A stretch of 60,584 nt of DNA from an uncultured Cellvibrionales bacterium (lineage in GTDB: Bacteria; Pseudomonadota; Gammaproteobacteria; Pseudomonadales; Porticoccaceae): NCBI GenBank assembly GCA_913062605.1, contig CAJXWQ010000011.1, forward strand, positions 1 to 60,584, given 5' to 3'. The notes below the pieces were generated by a model, which saw nothing but the letters and a program-made list of their open reading frames with translations, did no database searches and was not told the DNA's origin. Both the position numbers and the translations under genes were made by a program. Below are positions 39,877 to 50,303 of the stretch, piece by piece. Numbering within the stretch: position 1 is the first letter of the stretch; each line of letters begins with the position of its first letter.

Positions 39877-40310
39877 TGACCATAAACCTCTTGCGCCCTC
39901 TTCGCCAAAGCATCTACCAGATTATTTGCTACCGAAGTAAACAAGCTGGACGATGCAATACCTATAGAAAGGCTATTAAATTCAAATTCCAGGTCCAGTA
40001 TCACCTTACAGGCTGAATCGGTCAGCGCCATAAAACTCCACCCACCCGATAACTTTTTGAACGGCCCCTGCTGGAGATTCATATCAATTCGCTCGGGTTC
40101 CTTAAGGGTGTTACAGGTTGTAAAGCTGTGGCCAATACGACCTTTTTTCAAGTCTAACCTCGCGACCATCGAGTTTTCACTCTGCTCCAAAACTTCTGCA
40201 CCCACACAATTATCCATGTACAACGGATAGCTAGCCACATCATTGACCAGGTCGAACATTTGTTGCGCCGAGTACATGACCAGCGCACTGCGTTTAATCG
40301 TTGTCAGCAT
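39873..40310 (-). CDS. ratA: RatA/Coq10-like START-domain protein
   Basis: 145 residues from ATG 40310 (MLTTIKRSALVMYSAQQMFDLVNDVASYPLYMDNC). Family features include the START/polyketide-cyclase fold and the ending LVDALAKRAQEVYG. E. coli RatA is linked to ribosome-association inhibition and the family to quinone binding. Normally it neighbours smpB; here the NSS transporter lies between. The ATG overlaps the transporter stop by 1 nt (TGATG). A longer ORF extending to 40391 is an overlap artefact. Confidence 0.94.
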   Translation of the reverse strand: MLTTIKRSALVMYSAQQMFDLVNDVASYPLYMDNCVGAEVLEQSENSMVARLDLKKGRIGHSFTTCNTLKEPERIDMNLQQGPFKKLSGGWSFMALTDSACKVILDLEFEFNSLSIGIASSSLFTSVANNLVDALAKRAQEVYGQ

Positions 40311-41710
40311 CACCAAAACGTCTTGTAGAGACCTAAAACAAACACCACCAACACTAACAGTGGCGAAACAAAGCGCAACACCCAGCGCCAAGAGAAGAAT
40401 ACCCGGTTAGACTCATCACCTAACTCTTCTCGTACTGTATCAGGCTTCATTACCCAGCCCACAAAGATAGCGATAAATAACCCGGTCAATGGCAACATCA
40501 CACTGGACGTAAGAAAATCCATAAACTCAAAGAACGTAAACCCGGCTACCCGTGTATCCGCCCACTCATTGAATGACAACACACTGCCTAGGCCGACGAC
40601 CCAAGCCACCAAACCTAGTGATAGGTTAGCTGTAATTCGGTTGAAACCCTTGGACTCAACAAGATAGGCCACCGCAGGCTCAATCAAAGAAATCGCTGAA
40701 CTCCAGGCCGCTAATGTCACTAATACAAAGAAGAAACTGCCAAATAATAAGCCGCCGGTCATGTTGCCAAAGGCCACAGGTAAACTGACAAACATCAACC
40801 CTGGGCCGGCACCCGGCTCGATGGTTGGATTAGCGAATACAATGGGGAAAATGGCTAACCCGGCTATCAATGCCACCAATGTGTCGAGAAACCCAACTGC
40901 TAAGACAGTACGTCCGATCCGTGCATGCTCGGGCATATAGGCGCCGTAGGCCATAATCGCACCCATCCCCAAACTGAGCGTAAAGAACGCGTGCCCCAGT
41001 GCTTCCAATACACCTTCCCAGGTCAATGCTTGATAGTTGAAGCTGAATAGAAAGCTAAAACCTCGTTCAAAATCACCATGCTGATAGCCGAATACCAGCA
41101 GCACCATCAACAATACAAACAACATCGGCATTAATATTCGTACGGCCACGCCAAGCCCTTTGGTGACCCCACCAATCACTACCGCCATCGTGAGCAGCAA
41201 AAAAATAGTTTGCCAGTAAATCAGGGTGTTTTTATCCGCCAAAAGATTACCGAAAATGACCCCTGCCTGTTCAGCACTGGCTCCCTGAAAGGCGCCAGAA
41301 GCCATTTGACCAACATAGTGGAGCGCCCAACCAGCAATCACCGCATAGTAGGAAAGAATCATTAATCCGGCCGTTACCCCTAGCCAACCGATGGCATTCC
41401 AGGCGCCGTGTAATCCAGCCTCTTCCGTTAAATAGCGCATCGTGTTTATGGGGCTCTGACGACCTCTACGCCCCAACATGACCTCTGCCACCATGATGGG
41501 TATTCCCACCAACAAGATACAGAGCAAATACACCAACACAAAAGCACCCCCACCATTTTCACCAACAATGTAGGGAAACTTCCAGATATTACCCAACCCC
41601 ACCGCAGAACCAGTGGCGGCCATAACAAAGGTCCAGCGACTAGTCCAGGCACCGTGAACACCTCTTTTCGCACTAGATGTTGTTGCACCAGACTGATTCT
41701 TTTCTGCCAT
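40310..41710 (-). CDS. Sodium:neurotransmitter-symporter family transporter
   Basis: 466 residues with about 11-12 membrane helices. The family signature ATGSAVGLGNIWKFPYIVGENGGGAFVLVYLL in TM1 forms the sodium/substrate site, also seen in LeuT. Bacterial members carry amino acids. The substrate cannot be told. It is inserted between smpB (divergent) and ratA, and is joined to ratA by a 1-nt stop/start overlap, so it is in one operon with ratA-rnfH. Confidence 0.95.
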   Translation of the reverse strand: MAEKNQSGATTSSAKRGVHGAWTSRWTFVMAATGSAVGLGNIWKFPYIVGENGGGAFVLVYLLCILLVGIPIMVAEVMLGRRGRQSPINTMRYLTEEAGLHGAWNAIGWLGVTAGLMILSYYAVIAGWALHYVGQMASGAFQGASAEQAGVIFGNLLADKNTLIYWQTIFLLLTMAVVIGGVTKGLGVAVRILMPMLFVLLMVLLVFGYQHGDFERGFSFLFSFNYQALTWEGVLEALGHAFFTLSLGMGAIMAYGAYMPEHARIGRTVLAVGFLDTLVALIAGLAIFPIVFANPTIEPGAGPGLMFVSLPVAFGNMTGGLLFGSFFFVLVTLAAWSSAISLIEPAVAYLVESKGFNRITANLSLGLVAWVVGLGSVLSFNEWADTRVAGFTFFEFMDFLTSSVMLPLTGLFIAIFVGWVMKPDTVREELGDESNRVFFSWRWVLRFVSPLLVLVVFVLGLYKTFW

Positions 41711-41855
41711 TTAACCTGCTCTGTATCGACTTGCCCGGATTGTACCGGCAATCTGTGCTTCGAAAAACCAGCATCGCCCCAATCTTTGCCCTCCAGAAAG
41801 GGCCAGTACAACAAAACCATAGGCGCATGGAGCACCAATCCTTATAATCCCCGCT

Positions 41856-42335
41856 ATGGCAAAGAAACCCAAGAATACCCAGAAAAGTACAACGATCGCT
41901 CTCAATAAAAGAGCGAAGCACGACTATCACCTGGAAGAAAAGTTTGAAGCAGGCATTGCTTTACTGGGCTGGGAAGTCAAGAGTCTACGAGCAGGTAAAG
42001 TACAGCTAACGGATTCCTATGTTTTACTAAAGGATGGCGAGGCATTTCTACTTGGTGTTCACATTACACCACTGAAAACGGCCTCAACCCATTTTGTCAC
42101 CGACCCTACAAGAACCCGCAAACTACTGTTAAACCACAAAGAACTGAGCAAATTATCTCGAAGTGTTCATCAAAAAGGACATACCTGTGTGGCCACAGCG
42201 CTGTACTGGAAGGGACATCTGGTCAAATGCGAAATTGCACTGGCAAAAGGTAAGCAGGACTATGACAAACGAGAGACAGAAAAGGATCGAGACTGGGACC
42301 GACAAAAACAACGCCTGAAGCGCCATGCCAGCTGA
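41856..42335 (+). CDS. smpB: SsrA-binding protein SmpB
   Basis: SmpB is the essential tmRNA partner in ribosome rescue. The 159 residues (E. coli 160) have the oligonucleotide-binding fold ([56 protein letters not shown]) and a basic tail ([22 protein letters not shown]) that enters the decoding centre. It is about 310 bp upstream of ssrA on the same strand. Confidence 0.98.
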   Translation: MAKKPKNTQKSTTIALNKRAKHDYHLEEKFEAGIALLGWEVKSLRAGKVQLTDSYVLLKDGEAFLLGVHITPLKTASTHFVTDPTRTRKLLLNHKELSKLSRSVHQKGHTCVATALYWKGHLVKCEIALAKGKQDYDKRETEKDRDWDRQKQRLKRHAS

Positions 42336-42486
42336 TATACACCGCACCGCCATCTAAGCGGCTCTAATCGTGGGCACTCTGCTTGCCCTGATTAATTACG
42401 GTGGCAAGGTACTAATGAGCACCATGAACATGACAGACCGACTGAAGTTAGCGCTCACTTACCTAGTTCTCTTTAGTCTATCTTGA
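42325..42486 (+). pseudogene. Remnant of an NrtS-like small membrane protein
   Basis: Reading from ATG 42325 gives ten codons ([10 protein letters not shown]), a TAA at 42355-42357, then in the same frame AALIVGTLLALINYGGKVL and DRLKLALTYLVLFSLS before TGA at 42484. The post-stop part resembles the two-helix nitrate/nitrite transporter NrtS family (VGT-LALIN then LK-LLTYLVPF), but is truncated. The start overlaps the smpB end. The rest of the gap up to ssrA holds only its upstream region. The family assignment is from memory of its pattern. Confidence 0.45.
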
Positions 42487-42644
42487 CACAGTGCAGCTCA
42501 CCTTCAAAAAATCACAACTAACTGAACTCCACCTTCAGAAAAGGTCTAACGGTCAGCCTATGCTGTGTTAGAATCCTCGACGAGGTTTCGCCTTGTGAAG
42601 TGTGAGGTTTCTCAACACAGTATAAGGCGACCAAACCTAATTCA

Positions 42645-43040
42645 GGGGGCGTTTTGGATTCGACGCCGGTTACAAAACCCTGGGTGCATGCCGAGATGGT
42701 GACCAATCTCGTTAATCCAAAGTCGCAAACTATTAGTTGCCAACGACGACAACTACGCACTCGCCGCCTAAGAAACGGTAGATTGCCATCTGACTGGAGC
42801 CGTGCTTGTGCGTCCAGCGCTTCATCTACCTTAGGGTAGCGGCGAAGCACTCAGGTGTCATACTCGCAAGATCGTGATGAAGCTCGTCCGGGGTGGATTC
42901 ACTAAACACTTACCGGAATCGCGGTTTACGCGCCCTGCCAGCCGGGCTGTAAAACGTTAAATATAATAGACTGAACTAAGCATGTAGAGCCTTCGGCAGC
43001 GGACTGACGGACGCGGGTTCAATTCCCGCCGCCTCCACCA
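42645..43040 (+). ncRNA. ssrA: Transfer-messenger RNA (ssrA)
   Basis: tmRNA frees stalled ribosomes and tags the peptide. The 5' end GGGGGCG pairs with CGCCTCC before the encoded ACCA (one G-T pair). GGATTCGACG follows the 5' strand, and GGTTCAATTCC forms the T-arm near the 3' end. The tag frame at 42739-42771 reads ANDDNYALAA then TAA, identical to the Pseudomonas-type tag. The length is 396 nt. No terminator follows within 200 bp because an island is inserted at its 3' end (repeat 43023-43044); a terminator lies beyond the right repeat. Confidence 0.98.
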
Positions 43041-43044
43041 ATTC
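43023..43044 (+). repeat. Left attachment repeat (3' end of ssrA)
   Basis: Twenty-two bases (from TTCCCGCCGCCTCC through CCAATTC), including the T-arm end, acceptor strand and CCA of tmRNA. They recur exactly at 48601-48622. Flanking bases differ on both sides. Confidence 0.9.
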
Positions 43045-43045
43045 G

Positions 43046-43447
43046 TTGAAATATTCTTTATTTTTCAACATATTACCAAGTGCACGGGGAACCAGAAATG
43101 GGGACTCGTACATTTTGGTCATACATTCTCGTACCTATAGCAGGTACTACTTCCAAAATAAAAGTGGTATTTTCTACTTCAGGGTAGTGACACCATTATT
43201 CCTTCGCGACCGCTTCCCTAATCTACAAAAAGAACTCCGCAGGTCATTGCACACTGCGAGTATTAGAAAAGCGAAACAACAAGCTACAAGGTTGTATCTA
43301 ACCGTGACGAACGAATTTGTAATTGCCCTGGAAAACCTTTCTACGATCGAAGATGCACTGAAATACATCCCTGCCGCCATTTCAATTAAGACCAAACTAC
43401 CCAACCCGCTTGTCGATGAGCTTCGTAACACTAATACGCTTCTATAA
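43046..43447 (+). pseudogene. Truncated tyrosine integrase (N-terminal arm domain only)
   Basis: Within this frame, YYFQNKSGIFYFRVVTPLFLRDRF and LQKELRRSLHTASIRKAKQQATRLY resemble the N-terminal DNA-binding domain (DUF6538 type) of phage/island integrases. The core-binding and catalytic domains with the R-H-R-Y residues are missing: the frame ends at 43447, where sequence from an aldolase gene begins. The first ~35 residues of the open frame do not look integrase-like, so the true start is lost or frameshifted. Its position directly after ssrA is where an integrase gene is expected. Confidence 0.7.
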
Positions 43448-43581
43448 TGACGACGATTTTCCTCCGTGGACTCCACCTTGATCGCTGCAAAACGTTTTGC
43501 GATGGTCGGAGAGCTTTCATCGGCTGCCAGGATGCCACGCGTATTATCAATGGTCTGCTGTAATTCTGTTGTAGTACTCAT
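43441..43581 (-). pseudogene. Class I fructose-bisphosphate aldolase, first ~47 codons
   Basis: From ATG 43581 the frame reads MSTTTELQQTIDNTRGILAADESS and on through KRFAAIKVESTEENRRHYR, the highly conserved N-terminus of class I aldolases (GILAADES, TEENRR). After that the homology stops at the junction with the integrase remnant near 43441. The Schiff-base lysine and the rest of the barrel are missing. It lies 35 bp downstream of the ATPase on the same strand, so an intact copy was probably co-transcribed with it. Confidence 0.8.
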
Positions 43582-43615
43582 TGCTAAATACCTCATTCAA
43601 TCAGGTTGTCTTCTA

Positions 43616-46461
43616 CTATCTGTTTCGTTCAATATTTCGCACAAAATACTTCTCCAGTTCAACCAGAAATAATACAGAGGAGGAGACTAGCAGTATGTGT
43701 AACCATATATTGAAATCGATTGCTGCCGTTCCAAATAAGGATTGCATTGGTGCCAGGTAGGTAAAAGCTAACTGCAATATAACGAGTATACTAATGGCGA
43801 TGAGCACATAACGGTTGCCTGTTAATCCTGCCCGGTTAAATATCGATGCTGTGATATAACGAGAATTGAATAGATAAAATATCTCGAACATCACCAGTGT
43901 ATTCACTGCTACTGTGCGGGCATGCTCAATACTGACGCCTCGTTCCATTTCCCAAACAAAAAGTCCGAATGTTCCACTCATCAGAATAACGGAGACAAAA
44001 ACAACGCGCCAAACAAGATAGCCTGTAAGTATCGGTTCATGAGCATCTCGGGGCGGGCGTCGCATTGCATCTTTTTCTGGTGACTCAAATGCCAGCGCCA
44101 GCGCTAAGGTAACAGCCGTCACCATATTCACCCAGAGAATTTGCACTGGCGTCAAGGGTAGCTGGTGAAAACCAAGCAGGATGGAGGCAAGGATAATCAG
44201 TGCCTCACCGCCATTGGTTGGAAGAATGAACAGGATGGCCTTTTTGAGGTTGTCGTAAACCGTGCGTCCTTCTTCTACGGCGTGAGTAATCGAGGCGAAA
44301 TTATCATCGGCGAGTACCATTTCGGCGGCTTCCTTGGCCGCTTCTGTGCCATTGTGGCCCATAGCGGTACCAACGTCGGCACGTTTCAAGGCGGGGGCAT
44401 CGTTTACGCCGTCACCCGTCATCGCCACAATCAAACCTTGTTCCTGCATCAGTCTGACGAGCAGCAACTTATGTTCAGGATTGACGCGTGCATACACATC
44501 AACCGCTAACACGCGTTGGCGCAACTCATCATCGCTCATTGATTTGAGTTCCTGGCCGGTAATAACATCATTGACATTAATGAGCTTGAGTTGCCGGGCG
44601 ATGGCACGGGCGGTAGCACCGTGATCGCCGGTGATCATCTTCACTCGAATACCTGCCTGATGGCATTGGCGCACTGCGCCAATCGCTTCTTCACGAGGTG
44701 GGTCGATCAAGCCAAATAGCCCCAGCATAATAAGATCGTTTTCTACATCACTGAATATTAGCCCCATCTGTTCATGACTGACCGGCTTGATGGCAATGGC
44801 TAGCACACGTTTACCTTGCTGTGCCATCGCCTCAATACGAGTCAGCCAGTAGCTTCTATCCAGCGGCTGATCACCATCAACCATTCTCTGATGAGCGCAC
44901 ATCTCCAACAGACGTTCAGGAGCACCCTTGAGAAAAATGAAGGCATCACCGCTATGGCTGTGATGCAGCGTTGCCATAAAACGATGCTCTGATTCAAATG
45001 GGATGAGATCAGTGCGTGGGTATTGTTTGGCCTCCGCTTCAATATCCAGCCCGGCCTTTAAGCCTGATACCAGCAATGCCCCTTCCATAGGGTCGCCATG
45101 GACAAGCCATTCACCGTTACTTTGCTCCAGTGATGCGTCATTGCAAAGCATCGCGGCCCGAGTGATCTCCAGCAATAGCGGTCTTTCTTCCTCTAGCACA
45201 TCTCTGTCAGACAGAGATATTGCGCCGTGGGGATCGTAGCCTGTGCCGCCCAGTTCAAACAGATTCTCGGCGGTAGCAATGGTACGTACCGTCATTTCGT
45301 TGCGGGTCAGGGTGCCGGTTTTATCCGAGCAAATCACGCTGACTGCTCCCAGCGTCTCAATGGCCGGTAATTTGCGAATAATGGCATTACGCCTGGCCAT
45401 ACGTTGCACACCGATTGCCAGTGTGATGGTCATGATTGCCGGTAGGCCTTCAGGAATCGCGGCCACCGCTAGGCTTACGGCAGCAAGAAACATTTCAGCG
45501 GCCAGATAATCTCGAAACAGTACACCGAATGCGAAGGTGATAATGGCAAGCCCCAGAATAGCAGCGGTCAACCAGCGACCAAACTGAGCCATTTGACGTA
45601 ACAGCGGGGTTGTTACTGACTCCACTTCCGATACCAGTCTGCTGATGCGACCAATCTCTGTTTGTACACCGGTCGCAATCACCACGCCGCTACCCTGGCC
45701 ATGGGTCACCAGAGTGCCTGAATAGGCCATGCAGCGGCGATCACCGATCACGGCCTCCTGTGCGACAGGATCAGTGATCTTTTCCACTGCCATCGACTCA
45801 CCTGTCAATACCGACTCCTGAATTTGAAGTCCCTTGACACGAAACAAGCGCAGGTCTGCCGGTACCTTGTCGCCTGATTGCAATAGCACGATATCACCGG
45901 GCACCAAATCTTCGGCTCGAATGGTTGTTTGTCGGCCATCACGCAACGCCATTGCATTAGGAGAGAGCATCTGCCGTATCGCTCTCAATGCATTCTCGGC
46001 CTTGCCCTCCTGCACAAACCCGATCACTGCATTGAGAACAACCACCGCGAGAATGACACTGGCATCCACCCAGTGCCCCAGCATGGCGGTGACGGCACTC
46101 GCAGCCATCAACACATAGATCAATACATTATGGAATTGGTAGAAAAACCGCAGCAGTGGGCTACGAGCTTTTGGTTCGGGAAGAAGATTTGGCCCATGCT
46201 TGGCAAGCCTGCCGTTTGCCTCTTTGTTGGATAATCCGCTGGGTATCGTTTCGAGTGATTCAAAGACTGTTTTTTCGCTATCGGCATGCCAGTTTTCTGA
46301 TGTCGAAACCGGCTCATCTGACGGCCCATTTATCTTTTTGAATGCGCTAAGTGACCGACGCGTAACCACTGCCCCCACAATCGCCAGAATGACCAACATA
46401 GCAAGAACGATCAACCATTCTATGACCGCAATATCAAACATCAACACAAGATGTTCATTCA

Positions 46462-46462
<1 letters not shown>
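43616..46462 (-). CDS. P2-type cation-transporting ATPase
   Basis: 948 residues. An extra N-terminal membrane helix is seen (about 11-34) before the usual cation-ATPase N domain (GLSNKEANGRLAKHGPN). TGES is 220-223 (actuator), PEGLP is 337-341 in TM4, phosphorylated Asp is D380 in SDKTGTLT, and KGAPERL and TGDGVNDAPALKRADVG follow. PEGLP is typical of Ca2+-type (P2A) pumps; TM5 reads NGGEA. Ca2+ or another cation such as Mg2+ or Mn2+ is possible. The ATG at 46462 has GAGGAG about 9 nt upstream. It is the only large intact gene of the island besides the stress protein. Confidence 0.9.
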
Positions 46463-47340
<878 letters not shown>

Positions 47341-47377
47341 AGTTGTGTACCGCTAATCAGACTACAGACTAATTTAA

Positions 47378-48229
47378 CTACAAAGAAACCCCGGTGGGTT
47401 TGACGACTAAAATGTCGGTGCGCAGGTGGTGCAGGACTTTTTCCGCCGTGTTGCCGCGTAGAAACCCCTGGACCCCCTCGCGACCGGCACTGCCCATAAT
47501 CACCAAATCCGCCTTGAGTTCATTAGCCATGTGGGGAATGGTTTTATCCGGGGCGCCCGCCAGAATATGTGGGATCGCTTCCGTCATGCCAAATTCCTTC
47601 AATAGCGCGAGCAGTTTTTCTTTGGCATCGGGCTCGTGGGCACGCTGATAATCGCGCTGCTCGACAATGTCCAGGGCTAACAGCGGGGCGGGGATGGGAA
47701 TGCTGTAGACAGCGTGCAGTTGGCAGTCCGATGTCGCTTCCCACTGTTGGGCCCAGCGCAGGCCAAGGGCATTCAGCTCCCGGTGCTCTGCTTCATCGGA
47801 AGACAGATCCAGGGCGATAAGTACATTGGGTTTGCTTTTCCATTTCTGATTGGAGCTGATTAACAGTGGGCAGTGCAGCTGGCGAATCAATTCCCAGTCT
47901 GTAGGTGTGTGAAAAAGGCTTTCGCTACGATGCCCCGTTTTAAGTACTAGATTATCATCGCTCGACGCGCAGTGATCGGCCATCCATTCGGGAATACTGT
48001 CGGTAGGAACGACCTGGCTGGTGACACCACCCAATTCGTTAAAGACGGAATGGACAAGTTCGCCAATCGATTGTGTCGCTGACAGTCTGGCAGTGTCACT
48101 GCAGGTTTGGGGAAGGAATCGCACCACTTCAACATCTGCCTTGAAAGCGGCGGCGATGCTCTTTGCTTTCTTCAGGGCGAGGGATTCACCTTCCATCTCT
48201 TCGCTGACCACCATCACCAATTTGTTCAT
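47378..48229 (-). CDS. Tandem universal stress protein (UspE-like)
   Basis: From ATG 48229, with AAGGAGGT 8 nt upstream, the protein has 283 residues (MNKLVMVVSEEMEGESLALKKAK). A longer frame to 48304 ignores this ribosome site. Two Usp folds are present. The second carries the ATP-binding pattern GSAGREGVQGFLRGNTAEKV and ends TDILVVKP; the first is more divergent. Tandem Usp proteins respond to energy or oxygen stress. It heads the minus-strand series stress protein - ATPase remnant - ATPase - aldolase fragment. Confidence 0.88.
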   Translation of the reverse strand: MNKLVMVVSEEMEGESLALKKAKSIAAAFKADVEVVRFLPQTCSDTARLSATQSIGELVHSVFNELGGVTSQVVPTDSIPEWMADHCASSDDNLVLKTGHRSESLFHTPTDWELIRQLHCPLLISSNQKWKSKPNVLIALDLSSDEAEHRELNALGLRWAQQWEATSDCQLHAVYSIPIPAPLLALDIVEQRDYQRAHEPDAKEKLLALLKEFGMTEAIPHILAGAPDKTIPHMANELKADLVIMGSAGREGVQGFLRGNTAEKVLHHLRTDILVVKPTGVSL

Positions 48230-48600
48230 GGCAGCTACCTCCTTACCAGTCACAGTGATGTCCTGGTAACTATATAGTATGGACCGGAGCATGCTTTTTG
48301 ACAAATCACCTTAGCGTTGGCGGATGTGGAAATTCGGCTGCGCAGATGACTGGCTTATACGCGAAGCCTCTAAATGCATGTGTAGTTAGCGCATTCACTT
48401 TTAAGGCTTTCAGTACAAGATGGCGACATGAGTATTATTATTGACTATCTGAGTAGTACGCATCGACAAGCCAACCCATACATTTCTAGTACAGTCTGCC
48501 CGTACAATGCATGACCAACATCCAAACCCGTATTTTAAATTAACTGCTTAAAAACAATGAGTTAAGAGTTTATAATTGCTGGTGATGTAGGTGTAAACGT
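48230..48600. other. Island right-end intergenic region
   Basis: There is no convincing gene in these 371 bp. A weak minus-strand promoter for the stress protein may be TTGTCA with TACTAT 19 nt later (about 48277-48310). No FNR-type site was found. The remaining sequence up to the right repeat is unassigned. Confidence 0.4.
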
Positions 48601-48622
48601 TTCCCGCCGCCTCCACCAATTC
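48601..48622 (+). repeat. Right attachment repeat (copy of ssrA 3' end)
   Basis: Exact 22-bp copy of 43023-43044, in the same orientation. It is followed about 30 bp later by a terminator in the position expected for the original ssrA gene. Confidence 0.9.
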
Positions 48623-48651
48623 AATGTCTACCAATGACCAAGAATGACCTT

Positions 48652-48678
48652 AAAGCCCCGTAAAACGGGCTTTTTTGT
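48652..48678 (+). terminator. Terminator, probably the original one of ssrA
   Basis: AAGCCC(C)GT pairs with ACGGGCTT (one bulged C), loop AAA, then TTTTTT on plus. No plus-strand gene precedes it for 5 kb except ssrA before the island arrived. Confidence 0.8.
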
Positions 48679-48866
48679 TGCCTGATACGTCAGTAACGAC
48701 CACTATTGATTATTGCCATCTACCTACGGCCATAGTCAGTTTTAACATGCCACAAAGCTCGCATATAGCAGGTTTATTCATTCACCCCAAGAATAAGTCT
48801 GGCCGTTCATCATTGACCAAAAAATAATCGTTACAACCTTTTGTTGTGCGTTTTTTGCGACCCTTT

Positions 48867-48895
48867 TTTACAATAGCGTAGCCATTTACTAGTAT
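48867..48895 (+). promoter_or_regulatory. Sigma-70 promoter for the exported protein at 48935
   Basis: -35 TTTACA (48867-48872), 17-nt spacer, -10 TAGTAT (48890-48895). The predicted start near 48902 leaves a 30-nt leader containing AGGGGT. Confidence 0.6.
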
Positions 48896-48934
48896 ATTGC
48901 TTAGGTACACGGAAAATAAAAGGGGTATAAAGTT

Positions 48935-49252
48935 ATGAAGCGGGTCTTTGATAGTACTTCTCGTGCATTACTGGCAACACTGATAGCTGTGTTGTTAGTG
49001 ATCCCGTCGGTAAGTGTTGCAAAAAATCTTGTTGAAGAGCCAAGTGCAGGAGAGATGGTTCTTGATGCCGTGGTGGCACGCCCCATACTGTTGGTGGCGA
49101 CAGTTGCAGGGACTGCTCTGTATGTGGTCACTTTGCCATTTTCACTAGCGGGCGGTAATGCGGGAGAGGCGGGTGAAGCACTGGTTGTTGGGCCTGCGAG
49201 AAGTACGTTTGTTCGCTGCCTTGGCTGTCGTAGTTCGGGCCATCAGAAATAA
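48935..49252 (+). CDS. Small exported or membrane protein of unknown function
   Basis: 105 residues. A signal peptide or anchor spans about 11-29 (LLATLIAVLLVIPSVSVA). It is followed by AGEMVLDAVVARPILLVATVAGTALYVVTLPFSLAGGNAGE, a second hydrophobic stretch, and the ending LVVGPARSTFVRCLGCR. The VVARP...LVVGPA-TF-R-LG layout recurs in small uncharacterised gammaproteobacterial proteins (from memory). AGGGG lies about 10 nt before the ATG. It is the first gene outside the island and stands alone. Confidence 0.75.
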   Translation: MKRVFDSTSRALLATLIAVLLVIPSVSVAKNLVEEPSAGEMVLDAVVARPILLVATVAGTALYVVTLPFSLAGGNAGEAGEALVVGPARSTFVRCLGCRSSGHQK

Positions 49253-49519
49253 GGCGCTGTATCAGTTCCCTAAAGCTGGCGATTCCATGCCCCGGTTCTA
49301 CCTCTGAGGAATGCTTATTCCGGTGTGGCACCTAACTGGTGCAGCATCTGCAATGCAACTGCTGTACCGGTGTTTGAGGGGCTAGCCAATCCGAGGGAAG
49401 TCGGGGCAAACGTCTATGGCTTTCTTCGTGTAGGCCGTTGCTCTAGTTTTTATGTCACACAGCCAATTAGACGTTTTGAAGTAGCCAGAAAACCACCTGT
49501 AGCTTCACAGTGCGGTTTG

Positions 49520-50116
49520 CTAACTACCGACAGAGCTATGATCGATGGAGCCGACAGAGTCTTGAAGCGGCCCCAGCGGATTGTCGCGGATTTCTTGTTC
49601 ATCAACAATAGGTACGCCACTCCAGATTTTGTACACCACCATATTATGATCAATAATAATCAGGGCATTAAAACTCCATCCCGTTTCAATTCTGTCTCGC
49701 TTAAATTTCAATAGGTCCAAAAACACATTGCCAACTCGCTGGCTTTTATAAACGCTAGGCGAAGCTTCATATGCGAGGCAAGCCTCACGAGCCGCCACAC
49801 ATGCTCGTACACTTGGCGGTAAATCTTCCGATCTGACTGAATTACCTGGATTAAATTTTTTAATAATGTCCAGATAAGACAAAATTCTCACATTTGGCGT
49901 GCTATAGGGGTCAAACCCAAGCTCTTTTAAATCAGAGGTGACTGTCTCGAATGGAACAATACTGTCATATGATGCTTTTGCCTGCTCAAAAGTCTCCCAC
50001 TGGGACTTTCTTGTAGCCTCACCCTTTGGCAAGCTGCTGCTGCACGATGCCAACATCACTACCACCAAAGGAAGGAGGCACCAATTCAGCACAGAAAGCA
50101 CATTGTTTTTCTTCAT
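49520..50116 (-). CDS. Putative lipoprotein of unknown function
   Basis: 198 residues. A lipoprotein signal ends at LASC (Cys25). The mature part begins SSSLPKGEATRKSQWETFEQAKASYDSI and contains VRACVAAREACLAYE, with two Cys that could pair. The C-terminal third (GWSFNALIIIDHNMVVYKIWSG) looks like a beta-rich unit. The last ~15 residues are low complexity. I do not recognise a family. It has its own unit upstream of degP's terminator. The 49253-49519 gap holds no gene. Confidence 0.75.
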   Translation of the reverse strand: MKKNNVLSVLNWCLLPLVVVMLASCSSSLPKGEATRKSQWETFEQAKASYDSIVPFETVTSDLKELGFDPYSTPNVRILSYLDIIKKFNPGNSVRSEDLPPSVRACVAAREACLAYEASPSVYKSQRVGNVFLDLLKFKRDRIETGWSFNALIIIDHNMVVYKIWSGVPIVDEQEIRDNPLGPLQDSVGSIDHSSVGS

Positions 50117-50238
50117 AACAGCCTATCTACCTGCTTAAACTTCTTCAATCATTACATTAAAGCTAGTCTAAACGAAAGGGCTTCCGTCATTGGTGGGCCA
50201 ATACACATAAAATAGCTTTTTACAGCGATGTCTCCCAC

Positions 50239-50267
50239 CAAAAAAAGCCCCCATAGAATGGGGGCTT
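50239..50267 (-). terminator. Rho-independent terminator after the DegP-type protease
   Basis: Minus strand: AAAGCCCCCAT-TCT-ATGGGGGCTTT followed by TTTT. It lies about 37 bp beyond the protease stop. Confidence 0.92.
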
Positions 50268-50303
50268 TATGTGTAACCTAAACAAAGAATCTGATTTTTG
50301 AAT

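Noticed and set aside
49325-49714. 129-residue plus-strand frame antisense to the lipoprotein gene
   Set aside because: Composition and lack of a ribosome site point to a shadow of the minus-strand lipoprotein frame.
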